A stretch of DNA of 64,000 nt from Viscum album (GCA_963277665.1 OY728147.1:1258719424-1258783423); one strand, 5' to 3'. Positions 25,616-38,491 are shown, numbered from the stretch's first letter. Notes: generated from the sequence alone by a model not told the origin. Numbers and translations are program-made.

Positions 25616-26249
25616 AAAACACTTAACCACCCGCCCATCGGCCCAAACCCAAACTCCCAACACGGTCTGGATTAAGCCTCCCCAAGGCTAAAACCCATGC
25701 TCCGAGTGCAACGGCGGTCTCGAAATTTTAATTTGAGGCCCCATTCAAAAGTTGCAACAACCGTGCCCGAGGCCGCCAAAATAAGAAAACGCCCCGGGGG
25801 CCATTTTTCACAGATGGGTCGCGCCTGGAAAACTTACACTTCTCCTAGGGTAAACAGCACATTATGGACTCAAAAATTCCCTCAGTTTTCCAATCCGAGC
25901 CACCGTTTAAGAGATACTTGTGTTTCACCATTAAACAAATAAATTAATTAATTCATTTATCCGTTTAACGTTCCGAAAGCGAGAGAGGGGTCCAAACATC
26001 CCGCGCCGAAATGTTATATGTCATTCCTAGGGTAAACACCCCATTCTGAACCCATCCGTACACTCGGATATCTGTTTTGGATCACCGTTTAGGAGTTAAC
26101 CCATTTATTTGTCATTTCCAGTGTGAACACACTGAAAATTTTATTCTGGCCAAACCAGGGCTCGGAATCGCATGCCATCTAAAGGTGCTGCTCTAGAATA
26201 TCATCAAGAATATTCCAAAGTCTTCTAAAGAAAAAACTGGGTTCTTACA

Positions 26250-26267
26250 TCATTTCCTCCTTCAAGC
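26250..26267 (-). other. Polypurine tract of gag-only element
   Basis: On the minus strand GAAGGAGGAAATGA lies directly before the 3' LTR. Confidence 0.6.
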
Positions 26268-26990
26268 TTTTTGTCCCTGAAAATCAAAACCAAGGAACAA
26301 ATCAGGGTACTAAGCCCACACCTGGCTCTCTCGTACCCAGAAGAAATCTCGCATAGCTATGCGCCACCACACAGAGACCAAAGGATTTGATCTGTTCATG
26401 CGAGGTCTCCTCTCGCCAATGACGTGCATAAGAGCACGCACACCTCTCCTCAGGTGAGTCACATGGGAGACGTCATGCACCCAAACCATCCTTTGGGGTT
26501 TGGGAAAGGCGGTAGGGAGCCTCGCCATCCCTCTTCACGGTCTCAACCGGTCCGAAGGACCTCGGTGGCAGCACACGTCCCCGACCAAACCTCTACATCG
26601 CATGCTGCGACTAAAATCACCGCCCTCACCTGGAACAAGGCTCAGTGATTCCCTCCTTCAGAATATCCATATGGTGAAACACCCAAAGATATCTGGTCAT
26701 GCAAGGTTCCACAGTCTATGTCCCACAACCAAGGATCTCTTACACACTCGAAAGGCGAAGGAGTCGACACCATCGATTAGAGAAAAAGGTCCCATGCCTT
26801 TTACATTACCAACACAGGGTTACACCGACACCCTGAGCCACCCTGGTAACAACTCAAACAAGGATTTGGGAGGAAATCATTTCACACACAGAGTTCAACA
26901 ATTCTACTGCAAAAAGTAGAAGATCTGTAGGGCGTACCTCTTATCATCTCATGATCTGCAGGATCGAAGGCATCCAAAACTTGTTATGGT
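26268..26990 (-). other. Internal region of gag-only element, no gene seen
   Basis: This is where protease and polymerase would be expected. I find no motif of either on the minus strand. Open frames on the plus strand (26424-26919) show no family resemblance. Confidence 0.45.
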
Positions 26991-27890
26991 CCACAGTCCA
27001 AACTGTCAGCTCCCAGAGCCTAACGTGGACCACCTAGTGGTGATGGGGAGACCTCGTAAAGTCGTCCCCCACTACCAGCTCCTCCCACTCCTCTTCTAGA
27101 ACCACCTCTCTAGGTACTACTCTGATCATGGCGCTGCCTCCATCGTGGTGGTCCACCTGCTGCCTGCCACCAACTGTAGAGCATGACAGGAAGCTCTCTG
27201 TCATCAACGCCTGCTCTATCACCCCAGCATATGTGGCAATTTCCAAGGGTACTATAACAGCACGAATCCCTCGGTGGAGACCCTGCTCAAACTTTCGTGC
27301 TCAGATGTTGTCGTCATGGACCAAGTCCAAGTAAAAGCATGAACGGTCTGCGAAACTAGCCGCGTACTCAGCCACCATCATCCCTCTCTGCTGAAACTGC
27401 AGGATCTTCTAAATCCGAATAGAGCGCATGAAGGAGGGGAAAAACATCTCACGAAACAACAACTGAAAGTTTCCCCACGAAAGCGACGACTCATCAAGAA
27501 ACTGAGTCACCAGACTCTACCAACACCAAGCTGCTCCACGAAAAAGGTTTGCTACAAAATCCACACTCTGATCTGTCGACATCTGGACAAGCCTGAAAAG
27601 GCGAACCACTGTCTCTAGCCAGACCTTTGCTCCCTGGGGGTCTGGCTCACCACTGAACCTCAGCGGTCTCTACCGCTAGAACTCACGTAGCGCTCTCAAG
27701 CTCAGACTGCTCTCTTAAAGTTGTCTGCTGCTCACCAGGTGGGGGTGATGCTACGGGCCCACTCGGAGAACGGGGCTTGAATGATGGGTCCTGGACTGTT
27801 GCCTCATAGCTCACAGGGTCGTAGTCACGAACCAAAGATGGTATCCTGGTTGGATGTCTTCGCGGAAACATCTTGAATATTATCAAGGAG
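26991..27890 (-). pseudogene. gag of non-autonomous gypsy-type element, broken
   Basis: Minus-strand translation gives a Ty3-type Gag (Retrotrans_gag) domain in pieces: PLRFSGEPDPQGAKVWLETV near 27665, a FRGAAWCW block near 27540, GMMVAEYAASFADRS near 27390 and EIATYAGVIEQALM near 27245-27205. Gag forms the particle that packages the RNA. A Pro/Ser-rich N-terminal part lies at 27683-27886. Several stops and at least one frame change break it. No zinc knuckle is clear downstream. Confidence 0.7.
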
Positions 27891-28197
27891 TGTCGCGGTC
27901 AGATGAGCATATATGTATATACCAATAACAACGATGGGGAGCTGACTCAATAAAGATAGTCAAAGACTCAATCCTATGTGATGCACAAACCAATTTTCCC
28001 TAAAACAAGTGTCTCATCATGCCGAGTCGAAAAGCAGGTTATTAGGGTCCTAGTGAATGGATACGTCGGCCGCCGCACCATCACTGGACTCCCTGGCCTG
28101 AGAGCTGCTCTCAAGACACGTTAACACTGTCGCCCTAAATCTCAACCAATTCCTTTTATTTTAGGGACGTCCGAACAGTGTCCAAAAGAATGAACCA
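27891..28197 (-). other. Leader between primer site and gag
   Basis: About 300 bp with no recognisable content, between the primer binding site and gag. Confidence 0.4.
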
Positions 28198-28209
28198 CCT
28201 CTGATACCA
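28198..28209 (-). other. Primer binding site of gag-only element
   Basis: On the minus strand TGGTATCAGAGG, matching 11 of 12 bases of the usual tRNA-Met site, four bases after the LTR end. Confidence 0.85.
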
Positions 28210-29479
28210 CTTTTTCATGACCCGACCCTACCCGGGCACGAGCTGTAACTACCCCAAGCCTGCCAGGCCAGGGGCTGGAGACCAGCACCGAAGGAAAAAT
28301 AACTCAGGGTGGCATTTGCCTAAGTACATGTACACACACACAAACAGCACACTCAATGAAATAGTGTAGAGTAAAAAGAAAACAAAGTACCAACTGTTAT
28401 AAATAAACCACAATGCGCATCGAACTCTAAAATTACAAATCAAGTGTTGAGGTAAACTGAAAAAAAGAGGGTCAAACACACGCCCAACCAGAAAAGTGCC
28501 ACAACCCGACAACAGGTGAACAAATGAAAAACAGCTGGAAGGGTCCCCGACCTTGATCTCGACTCTGACCATCGCACGCGGTCCATGCTCCCAAGATCCT
28601 CTAAAGTCACGCTCCACCTGTCTGTCGTCTGCAAGGTCACACCAAGTGCGGGCAAAGCCCAAGTAGGGGTGAGTATAAAAATACTCAGTAGGATACCCCG
28701 AAGGCTCGAGGTAGCAACAAAGGAGGTACCGAAGGGTGAGAAGTAGAATGAATAGGAAAAGTAAAGGAGTACAACTGAGAGTGTAGTGAAGAGTACAGTA
28801 AGAAGTCCAGGTCAACCTAACAAGAGAGAGAAGATAGACTCATCCAGACCCAAGGAGCTCAAAACGGTGAGAAGATGAACTTCTCGTCGAGTCTTCGCTA
28901 CCTATAGCAGGAGAGTAGACTCGTCCAACCATCAAAAGTTAGACACGGAACGCACGTGGAATACCCCGTGCGTGTTCACCTCTCCTGGAAGGCGAGTAAC
29001 CAAAACCCGAGAAAATGGGTACCGAAAAAATGGTATATACAAATACATATGCTCAATAAGAAGCCCAAACATGGTCATAAGGGGATCTCCATCCCATAGC
29101 TCAGCCCAAGAATGTGAGTCGCCAACAGTCCCAGAAGTAACCACCATCGATGCCCAGCATCCTGCACGTCTGCCCCGAACTACAAGTCAAGGGTCTCAAA
29201 CCACTGCACCTCATCACTATACTCTTTGGGTGGAACTGAATCACCCGCATGGTTTTAGGCCATGTCACAATGATGCATCTCGGTGGGGGAAATTTCCCCT
29301 CGTACTTGAGTGTTTCGGGTTAAGTCACCCCACACCTCGTTACTGCCGCACATTCAAGAGGTTAGCTCAAAGTCAAAGATGTCACATCACTGACCCATAC
29401 AAACAAGGGTCCCGCTCCAGTAGTCATGGAGTAAAGCCACAGACTAGCCTGGTATAAAGGACTGAGTCTGGAATGTCAA

Positions 29480-30045
29480 TGGGTAACCCACTGCCCAGCC
29501 CTGCTGAATGGTAATTCATAATATGATATCGTGTGACCCACTGCCCAGCCCTACTGGAGGGTAAACCCTAATAAGATATCAAGTGACCCACTACCCAACC
29601 CTGATATAGGGGAAACCCTAATAAATCATCAGGCGACCCACTGCCCAGCCCTACTGGAGGGTAAACCTGGAATAAGTCATCAGGTGACCCACTGCCCAGC
29701 CCTACTGGAGGGTAGACCTGGAAGGAGTCGACGGGTGACCCACTGCCCAACCCTACTAGAGGGTAAACCTAGAACAAGTCGATAGGCGACCCACTGCCCA
29801 TCCCTCGTGGAGGGTAGACCTGAAACAAGACGATGGCCAACCTGCTGCCCAGCCCTGCTGAAGGGTAGACCCTCAAGATTCGTCGGGTGACCCACTGCCT
29901 AGTCTCTGCTAGAGGGTGAACCCTGAGAAGTCCATGAGAAACCCACTGCCCAGCCCTGCTAGAGGGCAAACCCAAAGAAGTCGATGAGTAACCCACTACC
30001 CAACCCCACTGGAGGGTAAACCCAGAATTGCTCTGGCCATCTCTA
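29480..30045. repeat. 51-bp minisatellite in LTR (copy 2)
   Basis: The same array as at 22786-23345 with 11 units plus a degenerate twelfth at matching places (29480, 29530, 29580, 29631, 29681, 29732, 29783, 29834, 29885, 29936, 29987). The unit number has not changed since insertion. Confidence 0.9.
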
Positions 30046-30593
30046 CTGGATGGTAAAACCTTAGCCAACCGAACATGGAGTGGGTATCGTGCAACCATCC
30101 ATCTCCGGAACAAAACCAGGGGAATCCACTCATCCCTCCTGATCTAAACCATCGTGAATAGTAGGACCCTCTATGTCATGAGAGGTCAAAGGTACGCAAA
30201 GCAGAACATGACACGCACATGGGAACCACACAACGTATGGCCCCAAGCCAACTCCAACCAAGCACACAAATGTTCTCTGGTACAAACAATCACATGTACC
30301 TCCAAGCATTCTCGTATACTCCTAGAGTATACCACGTTCTAGCCAAAAGGACATCGTGAACACAACTCCCAACGTCAATGCGAAGGCGTAATGTAACTTC
30401 ACCAACCTACCACCTCATTGGCCCAGGCACGGCCAACCACATCTCATTAAGCATTTACTCCACTAACACGGGAGTGCACGTGATCACACGCCAAAGGTCT
30501 GCTACAAACATGGTAGAAGAACCACCACCGGGGCACCTTTCATATTTCCACATTTAATAAGATCACATAAGAGGATCCCCTCGCCTGAAAAAT

Positions 30594-31063
30594 TTACACT
30601 GTTGTAATCCTTGCGAAAAAACACGCGAGATAGACTACTTACTCGCCACAAACGGATATCCGACGGAAAAGTCCCAAACACCGCCTCACGCCCGAACGAC
30701 GTCCAGTTATCCCAAGCCTCGACCCTGAAAACAGTCGGGCACATCGCACCATTTTGATCCCCTTGGTAAAACATGTCAAAAAGACTGATCACTTGAGTGC
30801 AATAGATATCCGGAGAAAAATATGAATTTTGGCGCACCGCACACGAGCGTCGCTTCGTGGGACCTGCATCCCAGTTCTGAAACACAACAAAAGGATCACA
30901 CCATTGCGATCCTCCTGAAAAAGTACACGAAATGCACTCTTCACTTGTGAAAAATGGTCGCCCGGTGATAGAGATGGAAAATCACCGTCAACGCCCAAAC
31001 GGCTCTCATGGGGCCTGCACCATCATGCCGAATTAGAGCGGGTGGATTGCACCATTGCAATCC
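30594..31063. repeat. Hairpin modules, about 150-bp period (copy 2)
   Basis: Modules at about 30594, 30743, 30893 and 31044 repeat those at 23895-24363. The stem at 31044 (GGATTGCA/TGCAATCC) is perfect, that at 30893 has one mismatch and that at 30743 has decayed. Confidence 0.72.
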
Positions 31064-31489
31064 CCTTGAAAAAGCATCCAGAATCGACTACTCGCACGCC
31101 CCGAACGTACGCCCGACGAGAAAGTCGATAAATGCTGCTCGTAGAACAAAAGACCAGTCATGGGGTCCACGCCTCAACTCCGACATCAATGCCTGAAACC
31201 ACCCTAGAATGCTCCGCCTTGGTTCCAGGGTTCCAACGCCACTGATGGTGCTAAAAACGGACGTCGGACACGTCCGCACCGTCCAAAACAAGATCCCCCG
31301 AAGAAAACGTCACTTCACTTAAAGACGTGTCGTGCCTCCGAGCCCCTCATTTCAGGAATTAAAAATTACCGAAACCATCTCAAAATGCTAGCCTCGACGT
31401 TAGGTCTATTTTGCCGCAGATGGCTTGCAAAAGGGACGCCCATAGCTCAAAATACGGGTGTCTAAAAATTTTAAGGGGGATTACCCATG

Positions 31490-31915
31490 GGTCGGACAGG
31501 CCCGGTCCGGCCGGTCTGCCCCGCTCGGGCCGGCCCGCGGAATCGCGGCCCAGCCACTGGGCCCGGTCCAGCCAAACCCGAGGGCCACCGCACCATGGCC
31601 TGCCTCCTCCCGTGAGGCCCACGTGCCTACACGGCCTCCTCCACCGACCGGCCAGCTGGCCGGTCGCGTCCACGCTGAGACCCGCCATCGGCGGGTCCCG
31701 GTCACCCTGCGGGGTCGCAGCGCGACCCCGGTCGTCCCTCACCGGCGCTCTCGGCCAGCGCCCTCGGCCGGTCCACCTACGCCGCCCCGCACGGCCGCAC
31801 TGAGAGTCGCTGCCTCCCGCCGCCCTGCCGAGGGACCCCAACCGCTGGAACCACCAGACACCGCCGTTCGGCTCACCACGCCGCCACTTGGGCTGGCCGG
31901 CCGCCGCACCTACCC
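31490..31915. other. GC-rich island in LTR (copy 2)
   Basis: Counterpart of 24780-25240, with open frames on both strands. Confidence 0.5.
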
Positions 31916-32951
31916 ACCGGAAACACCCAGATCTCGCCGGAACACCTCCAGAACGCCTCCAAAAACTCACAATCTTCAGCGAATGATTGCGGGTTCCTCT
32001 GGACTCCAAAACCGAAATCGAAAGATGTGTCAGATAGCTCATAATTTCTACTACGCGACTAGGGGATTTTCTCAAAGATCAACCAGCAATTCGACGATGC
32101 AAAATTAGGATGAACATGGTGCGGGAAATAAAACAAAACCAAAACGACGCCTACCCCATGGAACTAAGCCCGTTGCTTCACGACGATGCGTCTGAGTTTC
32201 CGTACCTCACCGGATATGCCTCACTAGAGTGGAGGAGGAGAGGGAGGGTTGCTGCCTACTGTTGTCTAGGCGAGGAAGAAGAAGAGGGAGGGGTGATTTA
32301 AGTGTATAAGTAGAAAAAACTTAACCACCCGCCCGTCGGCCTGAACCTGAACTCCCAACGAGGTCGGGATTAAGCCACCCCTAGGCTAAAACCCACGCTC
32401 CGAGCGAAACGGCGGTGTCAAAATTTTAATCCGAGGCGCCGTTCAAAAGATGCAACAACCGCGCCCGAGGCCGCCAAAATATGAAAACGCCCCCGGGGCC
32501 ATTTTTCACAGACGGGTCACGCCTGCAAAACTTACACCCCTCCTAGGGTAAATGGAACGTTCCGGACTCAACAGTGCCCTTGTTTTTCAAATACGAGCCA
32601 CCGTTTAAGAGATACTTGAGTTTCCCCATTAAACAAATAAATAAATTAATTAATTTATCTATTTAACATTCTGAAAGTGAGCGAGGGGTCCAAAGTCCCA
32701 GGTCGACATGTTCTATGTCATTCCTTGGGTAAACACCCCATTCATGACCCATCTGTAAACTCGGATCTCTGATCCAGAACACCATTTAGGAGTTATCCCA
32801 TTTATTGGGTGTTTCCAGTGTGAACGCACTGAAAATTTAATTCCGACCACACCAGGGCTTGTAATCACACGCCGTCTGAAGGCGGTGCTCTAGAATATCA
32901 TCAAGAATATTCCAAAGTCCTCCATAGAAAAAAGTAGGTTCTTATATAAGG

Positions 32952-34578
32952 GATCTATGTGTGATAGCGTGGAAGAACCTTTGCTTCCGATGTCCTCCTT
33001 CGATCACCTTGATTCGGTGGTGGTGGATCTCTCTCAGTCTTGAGAGCATTCTTGGAGGAAATAGTTCTTTAGGACTTAAGAGAACTCTGTAGAATTGTTG
33101 TGCACAACGATTCTCCCTAGAAAATTGTTGGGCTTGTGAGGATATTTATAATTGGTTTTGAGGTTATAGAGTTATGACAATAAATAAACGCGTTACTTGT
33201 TTTGTTTCTTTCATTAACCCTTATTGAAAACCTCCATGTTGAATGATTAATTCCTTTACATGCACCCACGCTGATTATAATAAATATCATTTAATAAAAG
33301 GATATTATTTCCTCAAAATCCCGACTAGAAAAACTACACAATGTTTAATCATTAATACATGTCATGTACTTGTTTTCCATAAAACAACCCAGCGTGTATA
33401 TTCAATATACACGGCGTGTACTTCTATTTTCCATTTTTCTTTATTTCCTCTACCACATTTATTAGTCCTTGAGTAGTGGCTATTTATTTCTTAAATAAAT
33501 GTAACTGCATTAATCGCTAATAAATATATATTATTTCATCCACAATATATTCTCTCAAATAACTAGTATCGAAATAAATGCGATCAGGAATCCTTAAATA
33601 ATTATTAAACCACAATTCCAAATAATCATTATTTAACATGTTAAATTAATATTTAACTGATATATATGGACACACTTAGTGTGTGACCCTCTAGGCCTAT
33701 TTCTCAGTGGCATTAGGCGGGGCCTACCTAAAGTCCACCGTTAGCATCTAGCAACATGTCAAGGAACCCATAGAGAAAGAAGTTAACGCCGCAATGAAAT
33801 GTCATCTCATACGAACGCTTACCGTGTAATATAATCCCTTTGTCACGATATCTCGAATCAAGCAGGTTTCATGGTATTTCAATCAACCCATGGGCTCGAT
33901 TATTCATTCTTTGACTTTTCGGAATTGAACTCTCTCATTCCATACCATGGCCATGGATTTATTTAGGCTATATCAGTTCCATCAAAGGGCCTGAGATATC
34001 TACTTCTGTTATGAAAAATATGGGACAAATCCGTTCTCGCATTCTCTATTAATGTAGTATTACTCGTGACGCACCCAACGTATCCTACCTCGATGCAAAC
34101 AGTGTGTCGTCACAGTTTTCATCAATACATCTAAGTGCACGAGTTGTAATACTCATTAATAATAATCTTGAAGTCTAAGGACCTATACACACGTCTGCAG
34201 ATAGGAACATCCAATGACACTATGTAATATGGATTTCCTACTGGCGGGTCTCGTTCTCATAATATCCTCCATCATATTACCAAGGGCGCACACCATGAGA
34301 AGGTGCCTCAAAGTTTTATGAGTCATAACCCCTAATGGCATGTATTATTTGTGTCCCTCAAATAACATCATCCGGACATATAACATATATTCAAGAAAAG
34401 TGTTAGGTCAATTCTGGGTTCTCATCATAGTAGGGATCCGTTATGACCCTTTAATGAAACAACTATCCTTAGGACATTATCAAATGCATTGTCATGCAGA
34501 GGAATAATCAAGATGTGATAAGGCTTTTAATAATGAATGAAGTACAAAGTAGTTGATTCTAGGAATCCAACTCCAATA
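32952..34578 (-). mobile_element. Copia 3' LTR, proximal part
   Basis: Resumes at gatctatgtgtg and matches 41004-42626 of the other copia LTR. It ends, read on the minus strand, at TATTGGAGTTGG, directly after the polypurine tract. With 21163-21513 the LTR totals 1978 bp. Confidence 0.9.
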
Positions 34579-35249
34579 GACTCCCACTTGGACAAGAGCC
34601 AACTACTAACAACCTTTAACCTGCTAGCACTCACATGATATTCATGCTTCTCCTGATATAGGCCTTTAGTCATGGGGTCCCCCACGTTCTCTTCTGTTGA
34701 CACTCTTCTCACTAAAACATCACCCCTTTTATATAAATCCCTCAAGAAGTAGTACATTTGAAGTATGTGTTTTTTACGTTGATGTGACCTTGGTTTTTTT
34801 TCAAGATCCACTATTGTAGTATTATCACAATACAACGTGATAGGATCTTTACTGCTAGGCACAACATCAAGGTCCTGGACAAAGTTCCAAATCTAGACGG
34901 CTTCCTTGGCTGCATCAGAAGCCTCTATATATTCGAACTCCACTTTATAATCTGAAATAACTGGCTGCTTTGAAATCTTCTAGCTCACAACTCCTCCATT
35001 AAGATAGAAAACATATCTAGATTGAAAATTCTTATCGTTCTGATCTGTATGAAAACTAGAATCATCATACCCTCTGATGACAATCTCCTCATCTCCTCCA
35101 TACACCAGGAACATATCCTTAGTTCTTCTCAGATACTTAAGGAAAGTCTTAACTGTAGTCCAATGTTGTTCTCCTGGATCTGCATGATATCTTCCTACCA
35201 TGTTCAGTGCATAGGCAACATCTAGCCTGATACATAACATAGAATACAT
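34527..35249 (-). pseudogene. Copia reverse transcriptase end and RNase H
   Basis: The C-terminal part of the copia polyprotein in minus-strand frame. It includes CIRLDVAYALNMVGRYHADP (end of RT and connection), YDDSSFHTD, EASDAAKEAVW, LYCDNTT and ENVGDPMTKGL, which carry the acidic RNase H residues. RNase H removes the RNA template strand during cDNA synthesis. The frame passes through the polypurine tract and stops at 34527 inside the 3' LTR. A stop separates the pieces at 34980. Confidence 0.88.
34579..34589 (-). other. Copia polypurine tract
   Basis: On the minus strand AAGTGGGAGTC lies directly before the LTR, the usual form in plant copia elements. Confidence 0.8.
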
Positions 35250-36510
35250 GTTGGATCATATTGCCGGATCGTATGAGATCTTACTCATTCTATCTTTATC
35301 CTATTGTGTCTGGGGACACATTTTCTTAGAAAGTTGTAAGCCATGTGACACTAGAACCAATCCCCTCTTTGATTATTCCATACTAAATCTATTTAGTATC
35401 TTGTCAATGTGTGTACCCTGACTTAGTCAAAGCAACCTCTTGGCTCTATCACTAATGATATTGATCCCTATAATGTAGGCTACGTAACCCAAGTCCTTCA
35501 TGGAGAAATAATTGATCATCCAGTCCTTAACTGACTGTAAGACTGGTACATCATTTCCAATAAGCAATATGTCATCAACATATACTACTAGGATAAAGAT
35601 TTCATTCCCATTAAACCGCTTATAAACACATGGATCAAATTCATTTTTAATGAAACCAAATTCCTTTATGGCTTCATCAAATTGAATGATCCATGACCTA
35701 AATGATTTCGTTAATCCATAAATGTATTTCTTCAAATTGTAAACCCTTTTGGCTACAGCTGGTGTCACAAACACATCTGATTGTGTCATATAGTCATCTT
35801 CCTGAAGGTTCCAGTTATGGAATGCCGTTTTGACATCCATCTTCCAAATCTCGTAGTCATGGTATTCTGCTATGGAAATTATGATTCTTATGGATTTAAA
35901 CATGGAAACTGGCGAGAAGGTTTCATCACAGTCAATTCCTTGACGTTGTCTGAATCCCTTAGCCACTAGACTTGCTTTATATGTGATAACTTGATGATCC
36001 ATGTCCAGTTTTCTCTTGAATACTGATTATCATCCAATAGACTTTGCATCAACAGGCTCATCGACCAGAACCCAGACTTGGTTCGGATACATGGAATCCA
36101 TCTCAGAATTCATAACTTCTATGCATCTTGCAACTCTTGATATTTCTACTGCTTCCTTGTAGGAGATAGGTTCATCACTGTCCAACAATAATGATTCACC
36201 ATCCTCGGTTACTAGGAAACCAAATCTCTCTGGTTCCCTTACCTCTCTTCATCTCCTACGTACTACTTGTGTTTTTGGAACCTCTTCCACAGGGACTTGT
36301 GTAACTTGGTCCTATACCAAATCATGTGTATCTTGAGCATAAACTTCGTCGAATTCAATCTTGATCCCACTATCCTTCTTGAGGATGTGCTCCCTCTCAT
36401 TTAATACAGCTTGTCTGGAAACAATCACTTTCTTGTCTAAAGGGTTATATAGGTAATATCCTTTCGTTTCCTTGGGATATCCTATAAAGATATAGCTCAT
36501 GCCCTGGGGT
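35250..36510 (-). pseudogene. Copia reverse transcriptase
   Basis: RVT_2-type reverse transcriptase. The upstream connector reads YIFIGYPKETKGYYLY at about 36490. The core at 36002-35427 has VAKGFRQRQGIDCDETFSPV, MDVKTAFHNWNL and the active site YVDDILLIGND near 35580. It copies the element RNA into DNA. The active-site YVDD is kept, but stops at 36003 and 35427 and elsewhere interrupt the frame. Confidence 0.92.
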
Positions 36511-37912
36511 TCTAGTTTTTTCCTGATAAGGCCTTAACAAATTCCTCGCATCCCCATAAACGTGTGTGCAACAAAGTGGGTTTCCTTCCATTCCATAACT
36601 CAGATGGAATTCCATTTTCCACCTTAGTTGGTACTCTGTTTAATGTGTATGCTGCAGTTTGTAATGCATATCCCCAAAAGGATAATGTAAGATATGCATG
36701 ACTCATCATCAACCTCACCATGTCCAACATTGTGTGGTTCCTCCTTTCACTAACACCATTCCATTGTGGTGTATAAGGAGGAGTGAGGTGAGATAGAATC
36801 CCAGACTCCCTTATAAGATCGATGAACTCTTGGTTCCTATATTCTCCACCTCGATCCGAATGAAGTTTCTTTATATTCTTACCAAGATGATTCTATACTT
36901 CATTCTTGAATTCATTACATTTCTCTAAGGCTTATAACTTATACATCATTAAGAAGACATATCCATATCTACTAAAATCATCAGTAAAAGCAGTGAAGTT
37001 AGAATATCCACCTCTAGCTTCTACTAGAAATGGTTCATAGACATCTGTGTGTACCAATCCTAGAAGCTCTGTGGCCCTTTCACCTTATCCACCGATGGGT
37101 GGATTGGTCATTTTTCCTTGTACACAAGCATGAAATATATCAAGTGGTTTTAGCTCAGTAGACTTCAAATAACCATCTTGGCAGTGCTTTGTCTAGCGCT
37201 TCTCGTTTACATGACCGAGATGGTGATGCCACAACTTGGTGATATATGATTCATGTGAGTTTGTTTCATTATCAATTTCCAACACTTGGTTTTCGTAATT
37301 TAATTCATAAAAACCATTATTTAAATGTGTCATACCATAACATAAGTTCTTCTTATAAAAGATACAACCCTTATTTCCAAACTTGAAAATAAATCCATCT
37401 ATATCCAAACAAGATACAGAAATTATGTTCTTGGTAACACTAGGCACATAATTATAGTTATGTAAAACCAAAATCATCCTAGTCGGAAATGAGATGTGCT
37501 AATCACTAATAGCCAATGTAGCCAGCCTTGCGCCATTGGAAGCTCGAAGATCCACCTCTCCTCTGGTAATCTTTCTAAATCTACTTGGTTACTGCATTTG
37601 AATACAGATGTGAGGCCCAAAAGCTGTATCTAATATCGAATGAGTTGAAATAGAAATATTAAACTCGATAAAGAACACACCTTTAGTGTCCCCAAGCTTC
37701 TGGGTGAAGTTCCTCTTCTAGTAGACTTTCATGCCACATGAAAAACACACTGCCTCCCATTCCTTTCCTTACCTATGGATCTTCCCCTTCTTGGAAGGAT
37801 GGAGCTCGGAGGCTTCAGTCTATTTATATGTCTTTGGCCCCTTTTCCTTGTCCTTCCTTTTCTTATTCACCATACGGACTATGGGTTTTTCATGCCCCAT
37901 GTCCTTATCCAC
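36511..37912 (-). pseudogene. Copia zinc knuckle, protease and integrase
   Basis: In the same frame as gag. A decayed zinc knuckle, CFSCGMKVY, lies near 37750. A protease site LDTAFGPHIC is near 37630; the usual copia form is LDTGCGSHIC, so the protease is altered. The integrase zinc motif LWHHHLGHVN is near 37225. Core blocks are DDFSRYGYVF near 36970, LHSDRGGEYRNQEF near 36865 and GVSERRNHTMLDMVR near 36750. Integrase joins the cDNA to the host chromosome. Numerous stops occur. A one-base loss near 36525 (in gccttatcagg, minus strand) shifts the following reverse transcriptase into another frame; it is the only frame change I see in the polyprotein. Confidence 0.88.
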
Positions 37913-38491
37913 CTAGATAATTAAGGTCAGAAGTTCTGATATACTTTGCTCATTGTTGGTCATGTTATAATTGAAAATGAAGCTAGAGAATGTCTTGGGA
38001 AGTGATGATATGATGATATTTGTACGCAACTCATCTGAGAGCCTAATCCCTAAGATGTCCAAGCATTCAATGTAGCCAATAAGCTTGACTAGATGAGGCC
38101 TAGCTGGCACAGACTCTCTAGGCTTAGTTGTAAACAAAGCGTTGGAGGTCTCATATCTCTCCTTTCTCACCTTCTCTTGGTAGAGATATTTAAGGCGAGA
38201 CATCATGCTATATGCATCCATGTTTTCATGATTCTTCAAGAGCTCATTTGAAATGGCCGATAGCATGAAACACTGGACATCTGAGGCATCATCCATGTGT
38301 TTCATGTAGAGATATAGTTCCTCATCACTGGCCTCTTTTATAGGCGCAACTGGAATAGGCTCTTCTGGTACATAAAATTTCCTTTTGTGGCGAAGGATGA
38401 TGCGTAAACGCCTCTTCCACTCATGGAAATTTGTGCTAATGAGAAGGTTTTCCATCTCAAGTATGGTTTTCAATGATATGTTTGAAGACAT
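37913..38491 (-). pseudogene. Copia gag
   Basis: A 192-codon open stretch starting with ATG at 38491, of the UBN2/Retrotran_gag type: FHEWKRRLRIILRHKRKF near residue 22, MKHMDDASDVQCFMLSAIS, NMDAYSMMSRLKYLYQEK and LVKLIGYIECLDILGIRL. Gag builds the virus-like particle. It ends at a TAG just before the frame that continues to the zinc knuckle, so the stop is probably a mutation inside the polyprotein. Confidence 0.9.

Larger units (their letters stand above)
21514..26249 (-). mobile_element. 3' LTR of gag-only element
   Basis: A 4736-bp LTR that aligns along its whole length with 28213-32946. It contains a 51-bp minisatellite, hairpin modules with a period of about 150 bp, a GC-rich island and a TATA-like site. 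Open frames on both strands in the GC-rich part are not credible genes. Confidence 0.88.
21514..32946 (-). mobile_element. Non-autonomous gag-only gypsy-type (LARD-like) element
   Basis: Two direct repeats of about 4735 bp (21514-26249 and 28213-32946) flank an internal region of only 1963 bp. Ends are TGTCACG...TTCTTACA. A tRNA-Met primer site at 28198-28209 and a polypurine tract at 26250-26267 set the direction as minus. The internal region holds a Ty3-type gag trace and no polymerase. The element lies within a copia LTR between gaagg (21509-21513) and taagg (32947-32951); the other copia LTR shows the uninterrupted site. It must have depended on enzymes of another element. Its base composition is much richer in G and C than its surroundings. 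Confidence 0.88.
28213..32946 (-). mobile_element. 5' LTR of gag-only element
   Basis: 4734 bp, collinear with 21514-26249. The terminal dinucleotide at 28213 is changed (TT for TG). It is followed by taagg (32947-32951), the target duplication, and then by resumed copia LTR. Confidence 0.88.

Noticed and set aside
35427..36002. Endogenous pararetrovirus or LINE as source of the reverse transcriptases
   Set aside because: Both reverse transcriptases lie between paired LTRs with integrase, primer site and polypurine tract, so they are Ty1/copia and Ty3/gypsy elements.
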